Below, in pieces: positions 8,586 through 15,429 of a stretch of DNA of 15,492 nucleotides. Origin of the DNA: Bacillota bacterium (lineage in GTDB: Bacteria; Bacillota; Bacilli; Paenibacillales; NBRC-103111); the NCBI GenBank assembly GCA_023386955.1, contig JAEWIS010000013.1, positions 1 through 15,492 of the forward strand, read 5' to 3'. Position 1 is the stretch's first letter, and the number at the start of each line of letters is the position of its first letter. The translations under genes were made by a program, and so were the position numbers. The notes below the pieces were generated by a model. It saw only the letters and a list, made by a program, of their open reading frames with translations. It was not told the origin of the DNA and searched no databases.

Positions 8586-8636
8586 AAACCGTTTCTGCCG
8601 ATGGAGCGATTCCATCAGGCATGGGACGGTTTTTTG
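8586..8636 (+). terminator. Rho-independent terminator of the sensor operon
   Basis: Arms AAACCGT (8586-8592) and ACGGTTT (8626-8632) enclose two further stems, TGCC/GGCA (8596-8599 and 8618-8621) and ATGGA/TCCAT (8601-8605 and 8611-8615). The T-run begins at 8630. It lies 13 nt after the stop codon of the response regulator and separates the sensor operon from the Ugp-like operon. Confidence 0.85.
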
Positions 8637-8661
8637 GTTTACCGTTTCGTCACCGGCGGAA

Positions 8662-8711
8662 TTAACAATTTCTTAAGGAATTTACCATAAATTCCTTACA
8701 TTCCATTGACA
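8662..8711 (+). promoter_or_regulatory. Candidate PhoP box upstream of the Ugp-like operon
   Basis: Hexamers in 11-bp register are TTAACA (8662), TTAAGG (8673), CTTACA (8695) and TTGACA (8706); the register position at 8684 does not match. The Bacillus PhoP box consists of TT(A/T/C)ACA repeats with about 5 bp between them. The last hexamer also looks like a -35, and TACACT at 8732-8737 could be a -10 at an overlong 20-bp spacing. Phosphate control of a ugp operon makes biological sense, but the match is imperfect. Confidence 0.45.
8674..8698. promoter_or_regulatory. Perfect 11-bp inverted repeat, candidate operator
   Basis: TAAGGAATTTA (8674-8684), spacer CCA, TAAATTCCTTA (8688-8698). All 11 positions of the arms pair. 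It sits 7 bp upstream of the TTGACA at 8706 and overlaps the candidate PhoP repeats. No T-run follows, so a DNA-binding site is more likely than a terminator. The GGAATTTA half-site recurs at 4330-4337 in the divergent sugar promoter region. Confidence 0.6.
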
Positions 8712-8786
8712 TTGGGGAAATACAAGCCCCTTACACTGGGATAGGAGTTAGGTTAGGAACAAATTCCCAATAAAGGTGGGGTAGAT

Positions 8787-9743
8787 TTGAATTCGATGGA
8801 GGGAGAACTCACCATCCTCGCGCCGGCCATAGCCGTCAAGCCGGACCGGAAAACACAATCGCTGCTCCGTTTGAAGCGGAGGGAGAACGCCATCGGGTAC
8901 CTGTTCTTGGCGCCATCCCTGCTTGTATTTGGCATCTTTCTGTTTTATCCGCTGCTGCAATCTCTTTATCTCAGCGTGCATCTGACGGACCCGCGCGGGC
9001 GGATCGCCGCTTTTGTGGGGCTGGAGAATTTCGCGAACCTGCTCACCTCAGCTGTTTTCTGGAACTCCCTGAAGGTAACCGGGCTGTTTACGCTGCTTAC
9101 GGTTCCCACGGGAATTGTACTGGGTTTGCTGCTGGCCGCCTTGACGCATACCAGGCTGCGGTACATGCGGGTATTCCAGTTCATCTTCTCACTGCCCTTA
9201 GCACTGTCCGTAAGCACCACAGCCATTATCTGGATGATGCTGTACCATCCGACACTGGGGATGTTCAACTACCTGCTCAGCGTTATCGGCCTGCCCGCCG
9301 TCCAATGGCTGACGGACCCGTCTATGGCGCTTTTTTCCATTGCCATCATGACCGTATGGATGCATTCAGGCTTCAACTATATCGTGCTGCTAAGCGGCCT
9401 TCAGGGAATCTCAGAGGAAATCTACGACAGCGCCAGGATCGACGGCTCCGGCCCGGTGCGCACCTTCGTGCAAATTATCTTCCCCTTGCTGACACCTACT
9501 GTGTTCTTCCTGGTCATCGTGTCCATTATCCAGGCGTTTCAAGCCTTCGGCCAGATCCATATTTTGACCAAAGGCGGGCCTGCCGGCTCCACAGATGTGT
9601 TCGTCTATTCGATTTATAAGGAAGCCTTCGTGAACTACCAATTCGGCACCGGCAGCGCCATGGCACTTGTGCTGTTTGTGATTATCCTCATTCTGACGGT
9701 GATCCAGTTTACGGTGCTGGAGAGGAAGGTGCATTACCAATGA
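8787..9743 (+). CDS. ugpA: CUT1 ABC transporter permease, UgpA/MalF-like
   Basis: This is one of the two membrane subunits of a CUT1 importer whose receptor (10673-12076) resembles UgpB. The protein has 318 residues, six predicted spans, a basic cytoplasmic N-terminus (about 1-33) and the EAA loop EEIYDSARIDGSG at about 210-222 that docks onto the ATPase. I chose the TTG at 8787 because AAAGGTGGG lies 7 nt upstream, while the ATG at 8796 would be 16 nt away. Its stop overlaps the next start in an ATGA arrangement at 9740-9743. The same fold serves many sugars, so the Ugp assignment rests mainly on the receptor. Confidence 0.87.
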   Translation: MNSMEGELTILAPAIAVKPDRKTQSLLRLKRRENAIGYLFLAPSLLVFGIFLFYPLLQSLYLSVHLTDPRGRIAAFVGLENFANLLTSAVFWNSLKVTGLFTLLTVPTGIVLGLLLAALTHTRLRYMRVFQFIFSLPLALSVSTTAIIWMMLYHPTLGMFNYLLSVIGLPAVQWLTDPSMALFSIAIMTVWMHSGFNYIVLLSGLQGISEEIYDSARIDGSGPVRTFVQIIFPLLTPTVFFLVIVSIIQAFQAFGQIHILTKGGPAGSTDVFVYSIYKEAFVNYQFGTGSAMALVLFVIILILTVIQFTVLERKVHYQ

Positions 9744-10567
9744 GCTTAAAGCGGGTTTCCGGCCACAGCTTGTATTACGTGCTCCTGACCATTGCAGGAG
9801 CGGTTATGATCTATCCGCTGCTTTATACCTTCCTGGCGGCATTCATGACACCTGATGAGGCGATGGTGTATCCGCCCAAGCTGCTTCCATCCGGTGTTTA
9901 CCTGGAGAATATACGGAAGGTGCTGGAGATTATCCCGGTTGCCCGGTTCATCTCCAACAGCTTCGTTATTGCCGCGCTGATTACCCTCGGACAAGTAGTG
10001 ACAGGGGCTATGGCGGCATACGCGTTTGCGTATGTGCCCTTCCGGTACAAGTCCTTCTGGTTCGCTCTGTTCCTGTCCACCATGATGATTCCGTGGGAGG
10101 TCACCATCATTCCTAACTATCTCACGGTCAAAAAATGGGGCTGGCTGGACTCCTATCCGGGTTTGACGATTCCTTTTCTGGCATCGGCCTTCGGCGTATT
10201 CCTGCTCCGCCAGTTCTTCCTGCAGCTGCCCCGGGAGCTGTTCGAGGCGGCGCGGATGGACGGCTGCGGCCATATCCGGCACTTTCTGAGGATTGTGCTT
10301 CCCCTGTCCCGCCCAGCGCTGGCCACCTTGTCCGTTTATGTATTTCTGCAATCCTGGAACATGTATCTGTGGCCCTTGCTTATCACCAACAGCACGGAGA
10401 TGCGGACGGTCCAGATCGGAATCGGCATGCTGCAATTCGAGGAGTTCACCTCCTGGAGCCTGGTGCTGTCCGGTGTTGCCATCGTTCTTTTGCCGTCCCT
10501 GCTCCTGCTGCTTCTGGGGCTGAAGCAGCTGGTGCGCGGTATCACAGCGGGAGCGGTCAAGGGCTAA
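9740..10567 (+). CDS. ugpE: CUT1 ABC transporter permease, UgpE/MalG-like
   Basis: This is the second membrane subunit of the Ugp-like importer, 275 residues with six spans. The stretch LLRQFFLQLPRELFEAARMDGCG (about 155-177) contains the EAA loop and is close to UgpE as I remember it; SWNMYLWPLLIT at about 205-216 is likewise typical. Translation is coupled to the preceding permease by the overlapping ATGA. No ATPase gene follows. In Firmicutes a shared MsmX/UgpC-type ATPase encoded elsewhere often energises such permeases, and I infer that here. Confidence 0.88.
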   Translation: MSLKRVSGHSLYYVLLTIAGAVMIYPLLYTFLAAFMTPDEAMVYPPKLLPSGVYLENIRKVLEIIPVARFISNSFVIAALITLGQVVTGAMAAYAFAYVPFRYKSFWFALFLSTMMIPWEVTIIPNYLTVKKWGWLDSYPGLTIPFLASAFGVFLLRQFFLQLPRELFEAARMDGCGHIRHFLRIVLPLSRPALATLSVYVFLQSWNMYLWPLLITNSTEMRTVQIGIGMLQFEEFTSWSLVLSGVAIVLLPSLLLLLLGLKQLVRGITAGAVKG

Positions 10568-10571
10568 GAAA

Positions 10572-10618
10572 GCCTGGCCCGGCGATTCGGGTGATTCCGG
10601 TGATCCCCGCCGTCAGGC
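10572..10618 (+). other. Intercistronic hairpin between ugpE-like and ugpB-like genes
   Basis: Arms GCCTG (10572-10576) and CAGGC (10614-10618) continue, across a small bulge, into CGGCG (10580-10584) and CGCCG (10608-10612). There is no T-run. The spacer is 105 nt. The hairpin could protect the downstream receptor message or reduce read-through. Confidence 0.45.
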
Positions 10619-10672
10619 GGTTCACAATATACAGGGATACATACCAACCATTAAGGGAGAGAGAAACCAAAC

Positions 10673-12076
10673 ATGAAATCGATGATGCGAAAAGGTCTTA
10701 CGGCGGTCCTGGCTGCCGGAGCATTAATGGCTACCGCCGCTTGCGGAGGGGTCACGGAGCCCGGAAGCAACGGCTCCGCTGCCTCCTTGCCTGCCAACAG
10801 CGAAAAACCTGCTGCCTCCACAGCCGCAGCTGACAAAAAGGAGCCGGTGAAGATTGTTTGGTGGCATTCCATGGGCGGCGAGCTGGGCAAGGCAATAGAC
10901 AAGGTTGTGACAGACTACAACGCCTCCCAAACGGGTATCAAGGTGGAGGTTGTGTACCAAGGCACCTACGATGAGAGCCTGAATAAGATGAAGGCCTCCA
11001 TGGATTCCAAAAGCGGCCCCAATATGATCCAGGTATTCGAAATCGGCTCCCGCTTCATGATCGATTCCAAGGCCATTACCCCCGTCCAGACCTTCATCGA
11101 CCAGGAAAAATACGATTTGTCCCAGCTGGAGGAAAATATACTCGGCTATTATACCTTCGACGGCAAGCAGTATTCCATGCCGTTTAACACCTCCAACCCG
11201 ATCCTTTATTACAATAAGGACATGTTTAAAGCAGCGGGGCTGGATCCCGAGAAGCCGCCGCAAACCTTTGAAGACGTGAAAAAAGCCGCCGCCTCTTTGA
11301 CCAAGGACGGTAAAACCGGCGCTTCCTTCGCCATCTACGGCTGGTTCGCCGAGCAGTTCTTCGCCAACCAGGGCGCCGAATATGTAGACAACGGTAACGG
11401 CCGCACCGCACCGGCTACCAAGTCCCTTGTGAACAGTGAAGCGGGTCTTAAAACCCTCTCCTGGTGGAAGGACCTGGTTGATACCAAGTCCGCCGTGAAC
11501 CTGGGCCGCAAAACCGATGACACGAAGAAGGCTTTCCTTGCGGGACAAGTGGCGATGACGCTGGATTCCACCGCTTCTCTCCGGGGGATTGTGGATGCAG
11601 CTGCGGGCAAGTTTGAGGTGGGTACGGGCTTCCTGCCCAAACCCGAGGGGGCAGCCCAAGGCGGCGTAGTTGTCGGCGGAGCCTCCAACTGGATTCTGAA
11701 CAACAAGCCGGAGGCGGAGCAGAAGGCAGTTTGGGAATTCATGAAGTATCTGGCTAAGCCGGAGATTCAGGCTCAATGGCATATCAGCACCGGCTATTTC
11801 CCCATTACCAAAAAAGCCTACGACGAGCAGATCGTGAAGGACAACATGGCCAAATACCCGCAATTCAAAACCGCAGTCGACCAGCTCCACGGCACCAAGT
11901 TGAGCAAAGCCACCCAAGGTGCCGTCATGGGGGTGTTCCCGGAAGCGCGCCAGCTGGTGGAGGGCGCCATCGAGGAGGTACTTACCGCCAAGAAGCCGCC
12001 TGAGCAAGCGCTGGACGATGCGGCCAAGGCTATCACAGAAAAGATCGGGAACTATAACAAGACGGTGGCGAAATAA
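10673..12076 (+). CDS. ugpB: Extracellular substrate-binding lipoprotein, UgpB-like
   Basis: This is the receptor of the CUT1 importer, likely for glycerol-3-phosphate or glycerophosphodiesters such as glycerophosphocholine. The 467-residue precursor has a lipobox TAAC with Cys at 24. From memory of E. coli UgpB the match is close: WWHSMGGELGKAID, MIQVFEIGSRFMIDSKAI, PFNTSNPILYYNKDMFKAAG, VGGASNW and WHISTGYFPITKKAYD. Residues corresponding to the known ligand contacts appear kept: Y95/Y99, E123, S174, W224, G335-G336, Y375 and R426. GGGAG lies about 13 nt before the ATG, a rather long spacing. It is last in the operon, after a 105-nt spacer with a hairpin, and a terminator follows. Other solutes remain possible. 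Confidence 0.88.
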   Translation: MKSMMRKGLTAVLAAGALMATAACGGVTEPGSNGSAASLPANSEKPAASTAAADKKEPVKIVWWHSMGGELGKAIDKVVTDYNASQTGIKVEVVYQGTYDESLNKMKASMDSKSGPNMIQVFEIGSRFMIDSKAITPVQTFIDQEKYDLSQLEENILGYYTFDGKQYSMPFNTSNPILYYNKDMFKAAGLDPEKPPQTFEDVKKAAASLTKDGKTGASFAIYGWFAEQFFANQGAEYVDNGNGRTAPATKSLVNSEAGLKTLSWWKDLVDTKSAVNLGRKTDDTKKAFLAGQVAMTLDSTASLRGIVDAAAGKFEVGTGFLPKPEGAAQGGVVVGGASNWILNNKPEAEQKAVWEFMKYLAKPEIQAQWHISTGYFPITKKAYDEQIVKDNMAKYPQFKTAVDQLHGTKLSKATQGAVMGVFPEARQLVEGAIEEVLTAKKPPEQALDDAAKAITEKIGNYNKTVAK

Positions 12077-12087
12077 AATTTTAATAG

Positions 12088-12129
12088 GCCAATGCAGCTG
12101 CGGGTAAGCCCCGGATGCATTGGCTTTTT
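12088..12129 (+). terminator. Rho-independent terminator after the Ugp-like operon
   Basis: Perfect 9-bp arms GCCAATGCA (12088-12096) and TGCATTGGC (12116-12124) enclose a loop that can pair further (CGGG with CCCG), followed directly by TTTTTA. It lies 12 nt after the receptor stop codon and isolates the following operon. Confidence 0.9.
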
Positions 12130-12180
12130 AGCTGCATTCGGCGTACACATGGTTCATCCTAATTTGGCCTCAATAGAGAA

Positions 12181-12219
12181 TTCCCAGAAGTTTTACCTAA
12201 TTTTTATCTGGATTTTACA
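12181..12219 (+). promoter_or_regulatory. Candidate PhoP box upstream of the hydrolase/GGDEF operon
   Basis: Four hexamers are exactly 11 bp apart: TTCCCA (12181), TTTACC (12192), TTTATC (12203) and TTTACA (12214). Measured against TT(A/T/C)ACA they match at 5, 5, 4 and 6 of 6 positions. The array ends about 80 bp before the start codon. A core promoter downstream is not obvious; GATAGG at 12236-12241 could be a poor -10, with TTTACA as -35 at 16-bp spacing. Confidence 0.5.
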
Positions 12220-12262
12220 AAATCATGGTGAGCTGGATAGGAAAATCGTCCCAGTCTGTCGA

Positions 12263-12283
12263 ATCTCGTAGTAAACGCGAGAT
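12263..12283 (+). promoter_or_regulatory. Leader hairpin before the hydrolase gene
   Basis: ATCTCG (12263-12268) pairs with CGAGAT (12278-12283) around a 9-nt loop. It ends 4 nt before the ribosome binding site GGAGGG (12288-12293). It could stabilise the message or bind a regulator. It does not resemble a c-di-GMP riboswitch. Confidence 0.35.
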
Positions 12284-12298
12284 AGATGGAGGGAATTT

Positions 12299-12928
12299 AT
12301 GATGATGAAGCAGCCGTATTCCAAACTTGAACCAACCATGCAAACCGGTGATTTGATCCTGTTCAGCGGGCAATACCCGATCAGCAAGATGGTAGAGCGG
12401 TTGGAGGGAAGCATGTGGTCGCATGCCGCCATGGTGGTGCGTTTACCGGAATGGGACACGCCGCTGCTGTGGGAATCCACCGCTTTAACCAATTTGCCCG
12501 ATGTCCAGTTTCATGACCAGACCACCGGCCCCAAGCTGGTGGATCTGAAGAGCAGGCTGCTTACCTACGGAAGCGATGTAACTCCCTATGTTCCGCCCCG
12601 GTATGCGGTGCGCCCGCTGGATGTGGAGCGTACCCCGGAAATGATCCAGGCTCTGACCTCCCTGTTCACCGAACTCCATGGCATTCCCAATCCGGGCGAA
12701 TGGAAAATGATCGCCGAGGTGGTGGAGGGGCGGTTTTTCCGGATCCGGTCCAAGCTGGATAATTATACCTGCGGGGAGCTTGTGGCGGAGTCCTACATTA
12801 AGCTGGGTCTGTTGGATCCGAAGGCGGTTATTAACGGATTTATGCCTAAGGATTTCTCCACGGACGGCAGACTTCGGCTGTTGAAGGGGAAGCTGGAGGA
12901 CGAAATTGAGATCGATCTTCATTCCTGA
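12299..12928 (+). CDS. Permuted papain-like hydrolase (C92, YaeF/YiiX-type)
   Basis: This is a predicted cytoplasmic cysteine hydrolase of the circularly permuted NlpC/P60 superfamily, whose members act on amide or ester bonds, some in lipids. The 209-residue protein starts the domain with QTGDLILFSG. The likely catalytic His is H42 in MWSHAAMVV, the third polar residue is E59 in LLWEST and the Cys is C158 in NYTCGELVAESY. The His-before-Cys order defines the permuted group. There is no signal peptide or membrane span. GGAGGG lies 5 nt upstream of the first of three consecutive ATG codons. The GGDEF gene starts 7 bp after the stop, so they share a message. The substrate is unknown; the Ugp-like neighbour and a PhoP-like promoter hint at phospholipid-derived material. 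Confidence 0.8.
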   Translation: MMMKQPYSKLEPTMQTGDLILFSGQYPISKMVERLEGSMWSHAAMVVRLPEWDTPLLWESTALTNLPDVQFHDQTTGPKLVDLKSRLLTYGSDVTPYVPPRYAVRPLDVERTPEMIQALTSLFTELHGIPNPGEWKMIAEVVEGRFFRIRSKLDNYTCGELVAESYIKLGLLDPKAVINGFMPKDFSTDGRLRLLKGKLEDEIEIDLHS

Positions 12929-12935
12929 GGAAAAA

Positions 12936-15143
12936 ATGGCAGGTTTGATTTCTCTGGCCCTTAAAAGCTTGGGTCTTTTGCTGGTTCTCCTGGTTTTGGC
13001 CGGCGGAGCCGCATGCGCAAGGGCAGCCGGGGAGCAGGATGTGCTGGAGATTACGGCAGAGCAGCTGCAGGAAGGACCGCTGGATCTGGCCTCTGTGCTC
13101 CGGATTGCCGAGGACCGGGACCGCTCCTGGACGCTGGAGACTGCTGCTGATCCGGCGGGAGACGGGAGGTACCGTCCGTATACCGGCAGCGGGCTGGCCG
13201 GAAGCCAGTCGGAATCCGCCTTTTGGGTGAAGCTGGAGCTTGCTCATATGGAAGCGGAACGGAGGGATCTGGTTCTGGAGCTGGAGAAGCCGCACCTGAG
13301 CCGGGTAACCTTCTATTGGATAGAAGGAACCACAGGACGTTTGCTGAAGGAAGTAGAGGCAGGCCGTGCCCTGCCCTTTAAGGACAGGCTTGTCCAGCAC
13401 CGGGATTTTATCTACCCCGTTTCCTTTGCTCCGGATTCCCGGCAGGTGATCTATATGCGGATCGTAACAGACAGTTACCTGCAGCTTCCCATGAAGCTGT
13501 GGACAGCGGAGGAGTTTGCGGAGAAGGAGCAGGGAACCAACCTGGCGTTGGGGATTTTTTACGGCGTTATGCTGGGAATCGCCTTGTTTAATCTGTTCTT
13601 GTTCCTGGTTATCCGGGAGCGGGTGTACCTGTATTACGTGCTGTTTGTTACGGCTTTTGCCCTGCTGCAAGCCGTTTGGGACGGCATCGCCTATCAATAT
13701 CTGTGGCCCGCATGGCCCGGCTGGGAAGCCAAGTCCAACCCGGCCTTGCTGGTAACCGTAGTGCTGCTTGCGCTTGTGTTTACCCATCACTTCCTCTCGG
13801 CTTCGGAATATGCTCCGCGCATCGGGAGATTGAACCGGCTGGCTGCCGGCGGACTGATGGTGCTGTTGTTGCTGCTCCTTCTGCTGCCGCCGGGTGGTCT
13901 GGCCACCCAGGCTGCCGTTTACGGGGTAGCTGCCGGCCTGGTTATGACCGCGGCCAATTTCATCGGAGTCCGGTTCCGCACCCGTGCCTCCCGTTATTAC
14001 GCCGCAGCCTGGCTGCTCCTGCTGGCAGGAGCACTGGTGAATATGCTGGCGGCATTCAAGCTTTTGCCCTTGAATGCCGTCACCCTTTATGCGCCGAGGA
14101 TCGGGATGGGTGGAGAGGCGATGCTATTGTCCATGGCATTGGCTGACCGGTACAACACCCTCAAAAAGGCGAAACAATCGGAGGAGAGGCAAGGACTGCT
14201 GCTTCGTGAGCTTCACGAGATGTCCAAAACCCTGACGGCTACCTATGATCTGGACCGTTTATTGGATTACACGGTGGAGAGCTTTGTCCGGGTGACGGGC
14301 TGTGAGGCGGGCTGTATTGTGCTGGAGTCCGATGAAGGGGCTGCGGTGAAGGCTGCCCGGGGGAATATCGGGTCATGGACAGGTGGCCATACTGCCGGGG
14401 TGGACACGGGTAACCATGCGGATGTGTTGGAGGGGCCCCGCATCCGGCTGGAGATTCCCATCCGGCATCAGGGACGCCAGTTGGGCGAGGTGCTTCTGTT
14501 CAGCAGCCGCCCGGTACAGGTGCCGGATAATGAGCTGGCCATCCTGGCGGAATACGCCGGACAGGTGGGCATCTCCATTGAGAATGCGCGGTTATTCCAG
14601 GAAATCAGCCGTATGGCCACCACCGACGGGTTAACAGGGGCCTTCAACCGTTCCTATGTGCTGCAGCTGGCGGCTTCAGATTTTCGGAGGTGCCAGGAAA
14701 CGCGGGAGCCCATGTCCCTCATGATGCTGGACATTGATTGGTTTAAGGAAATCAATGACCGGTATGGCCATATGGCGGGGGACAAGGTGATCCGGAAGGT
14801 GGCGCGGACACTGAAGAAGCTGGTTCATACCAATGGGGTAACGGGACGGTATGGCGGCGAGGAATTTATTGTCCTGCTGCCAGGGATGAAGCTGGAGGTG
14901 GCCCGCCAGCTGGCGGAGAAGCTGCGGGAAGGAATCGGCATGCTGGATATTCCTGTGGACGGGGCAGGAATGGTGCGCGTAACCGTCAGTTTGGGTCTGG
15001 CTGCTGCGGCTCCTTCCGTGAAGGGTGTGGAGGAGCTGGTGAACCTCGCCGATGCGGCGTTGTATCGGGCCAAAGCGGCGGGCCGCAACCGGGTGGAGGT
15101 GGAGGTTCCGGCTGCGCGGCGGCAAAGCGGAACAGTCCAGTGA
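12936..15143 (+). CDS. Membrane diguanylate cyclase: 7TMR-DISM, GAF and GGDEF
   Basis: This protein makes the second messenger c-di-GMP from two GTP in response to an extracellular cue. In the 735-residue protein residues 1-31 look like a signal peptide (ACARA-A), about 35-190 form a 7TMR-DISM extracellular beta domain and about 200-405 form seven spans. A short linker leads to a GAF domain (about 430-555). The GGDEF domain (about 560-730) has DGLTGAFNR, MMLDIDWFKEINDRYGH and an intact GGEEF at about 640-644. The inhibitory RxxD site is replaced by HTNG. I chose the ATG at 12936, 5 nt after GAGG, over an upstream TTG. It lies 7 bp after the hydrolase gene. The outer domain is of a kind often proposed to bind carbohydrates; its ligand is unknown. 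Confidence 0.92.
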   Translation: MAGLISLALKSLGLLLVLLVLAGGAACARAAGEQDVLEITAEQLQEGPLDLASVLRIAEDRDRSWTLETAADPAGDGRYRPYTGSGLAGSQSESAFWVKLELAHMEAERRDLVLELEKPHLSRVTFYWIEGTTGRLLKEVEAGRALPFKDRLVQHRDFIYPVSFAPDSRQVIYMRIVTDSYLQLPMKLWTAEEFAEKEQGTNLALGIFYGVMLGIALFNLFLFLVIRERVYLYYVLFVTAFALLQAVWDGIAYQYLWPAWPGWEAKSNPALLVTVVLLALVFTHHFLSASEYAPRIGRLNRLAAGGLMVLLLLLLLLPPGGLATQAAVYGVAAGLVMTAANFIGVRFRTRASRYYAAAWLLLLAGALVNMLAAFKLLPLNAVTLYAPRIGMGGEAMLLSMALADRYNTLKKAKQSEERQGLLLRELHEMSKTLTATYDLDRLLDYTVESFVRVTGCEAGCIVLESDEGAAVKAARGNIGSWTGGHTAGVDTGNHADVLEGPRIRLEIPIRHQGRQLGEVLLFSSRPVQVPDNELAILAEYAGQVGISIENARLFQEISRMATTDGLTGAFNRSYVLQLAASDFRRCQETREPMSLMMLDIDWFKEINDRYGHMAGDKVIRKVARTLKKLVHTNGVTGRYGGEEFIVLLPGMKLEVARQLAEKLREGIGMLDIPVDGAGMVRVTVSLGLAAAAPSVKGVEELVNLADAALYRAKAAGRNRVEVEVPAARRQSGTVQ

Positions 15144-15157
15144 GGGAGTGGGAGCGG

Positions 15158-15288
15158 CTAACGGAAGCTACGGCTGTTAATGGGAGCGGGGGGCGCGGCT
15201 ACGGAAGCTACAACCGCTAACGGACACCACAGCCCTTATTTCCTCCAAAACCGCCCTTCACAAATTCTAACGGACGCCAGCGCACTAG
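15158..15288 (+). repeat. Cluster of degenerate ~24-bp repeats, 50-bp period, right copy
   Basis: Units start at 15158 (CTAACGGAAGCTACGGC...), 15199 (CTACGGAAGCTACAACC...), 15217 (CTAACGGACACCACAGCC...) and 15267 (CTAACGGACGCCAGCGCAC...). The last two are exactly 50 bp apart, as in the left cluster. The unit at 15199 ends inside the start of the unit at 15217, again as in the left cluster. Here the units read on the plus strand, so the two clusters are in opposite orientation around the gene block. Nothing in the stretch looks like a terminator. Confidence 0.7.
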
Positions 15289-15429
15289 CGATGCGTCAAA
15301 CCTAACATGGAATTATCCAATATTCCTAAATATGGGTTAATTTGAACGTTGTCACCTGGTCAAACCTGAAAAAAACTCCTAATGTAGAAGGATGGCGCGT
15401 TATCCATCCCCCTTACAAAAGGAGCCCTC
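15289..15429 (+). promoter_or_regulatory. AT-rich leader region of the partial gene at the right edge
   Basis: A 9-bp direct repeat GTCAAACCT occurs at 15295-15303 and 15359-15367. A hairpin with arms GGATGG (15390-15395) and CCATCC (15404-15409) lies about 10 nt upstream of the ribosome binding site AAAAGGAG. TTGTCA at 15349-15354 is the best -35, but I find no good -10 at proper spacing. Confidence 0.35.

Noticed and set aside
10724..12007. 427-codon open frame on the minus strand opposite the UgpB-like gene
   Set aside because: It lies wholly inside the antisense of a gene with strong family motifs and has no recognisable domain or ribosome binding site.
12130..12298. c-di-GMP riboswitch before the GGDEF operon
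   Set aside because: I looked for the conserved GEMM core with its tetraloop-receptor and ACGCAAAGC segment and found neither; only one short hairpin is present.
12846..13790. 314-codon open frame on the minus strand over the hydrolase and cyclase genes
   Set aside because: It crosses the junction of two well-supported plus-strand genes and shows no family motif.
118..15288. Composite transposon bounded by inverted repeat clusters
   Set aside because: The two repeat clusters face opposite ways, but there is no transposase gene and no target duplication. The genes between look like ordinary metabolic genes.
15144..15290. Terminator after the cyclase gene
   Set aside because: The stretch is G+C-rich and repetitive, but no stable hairpin is followed by a T-run.
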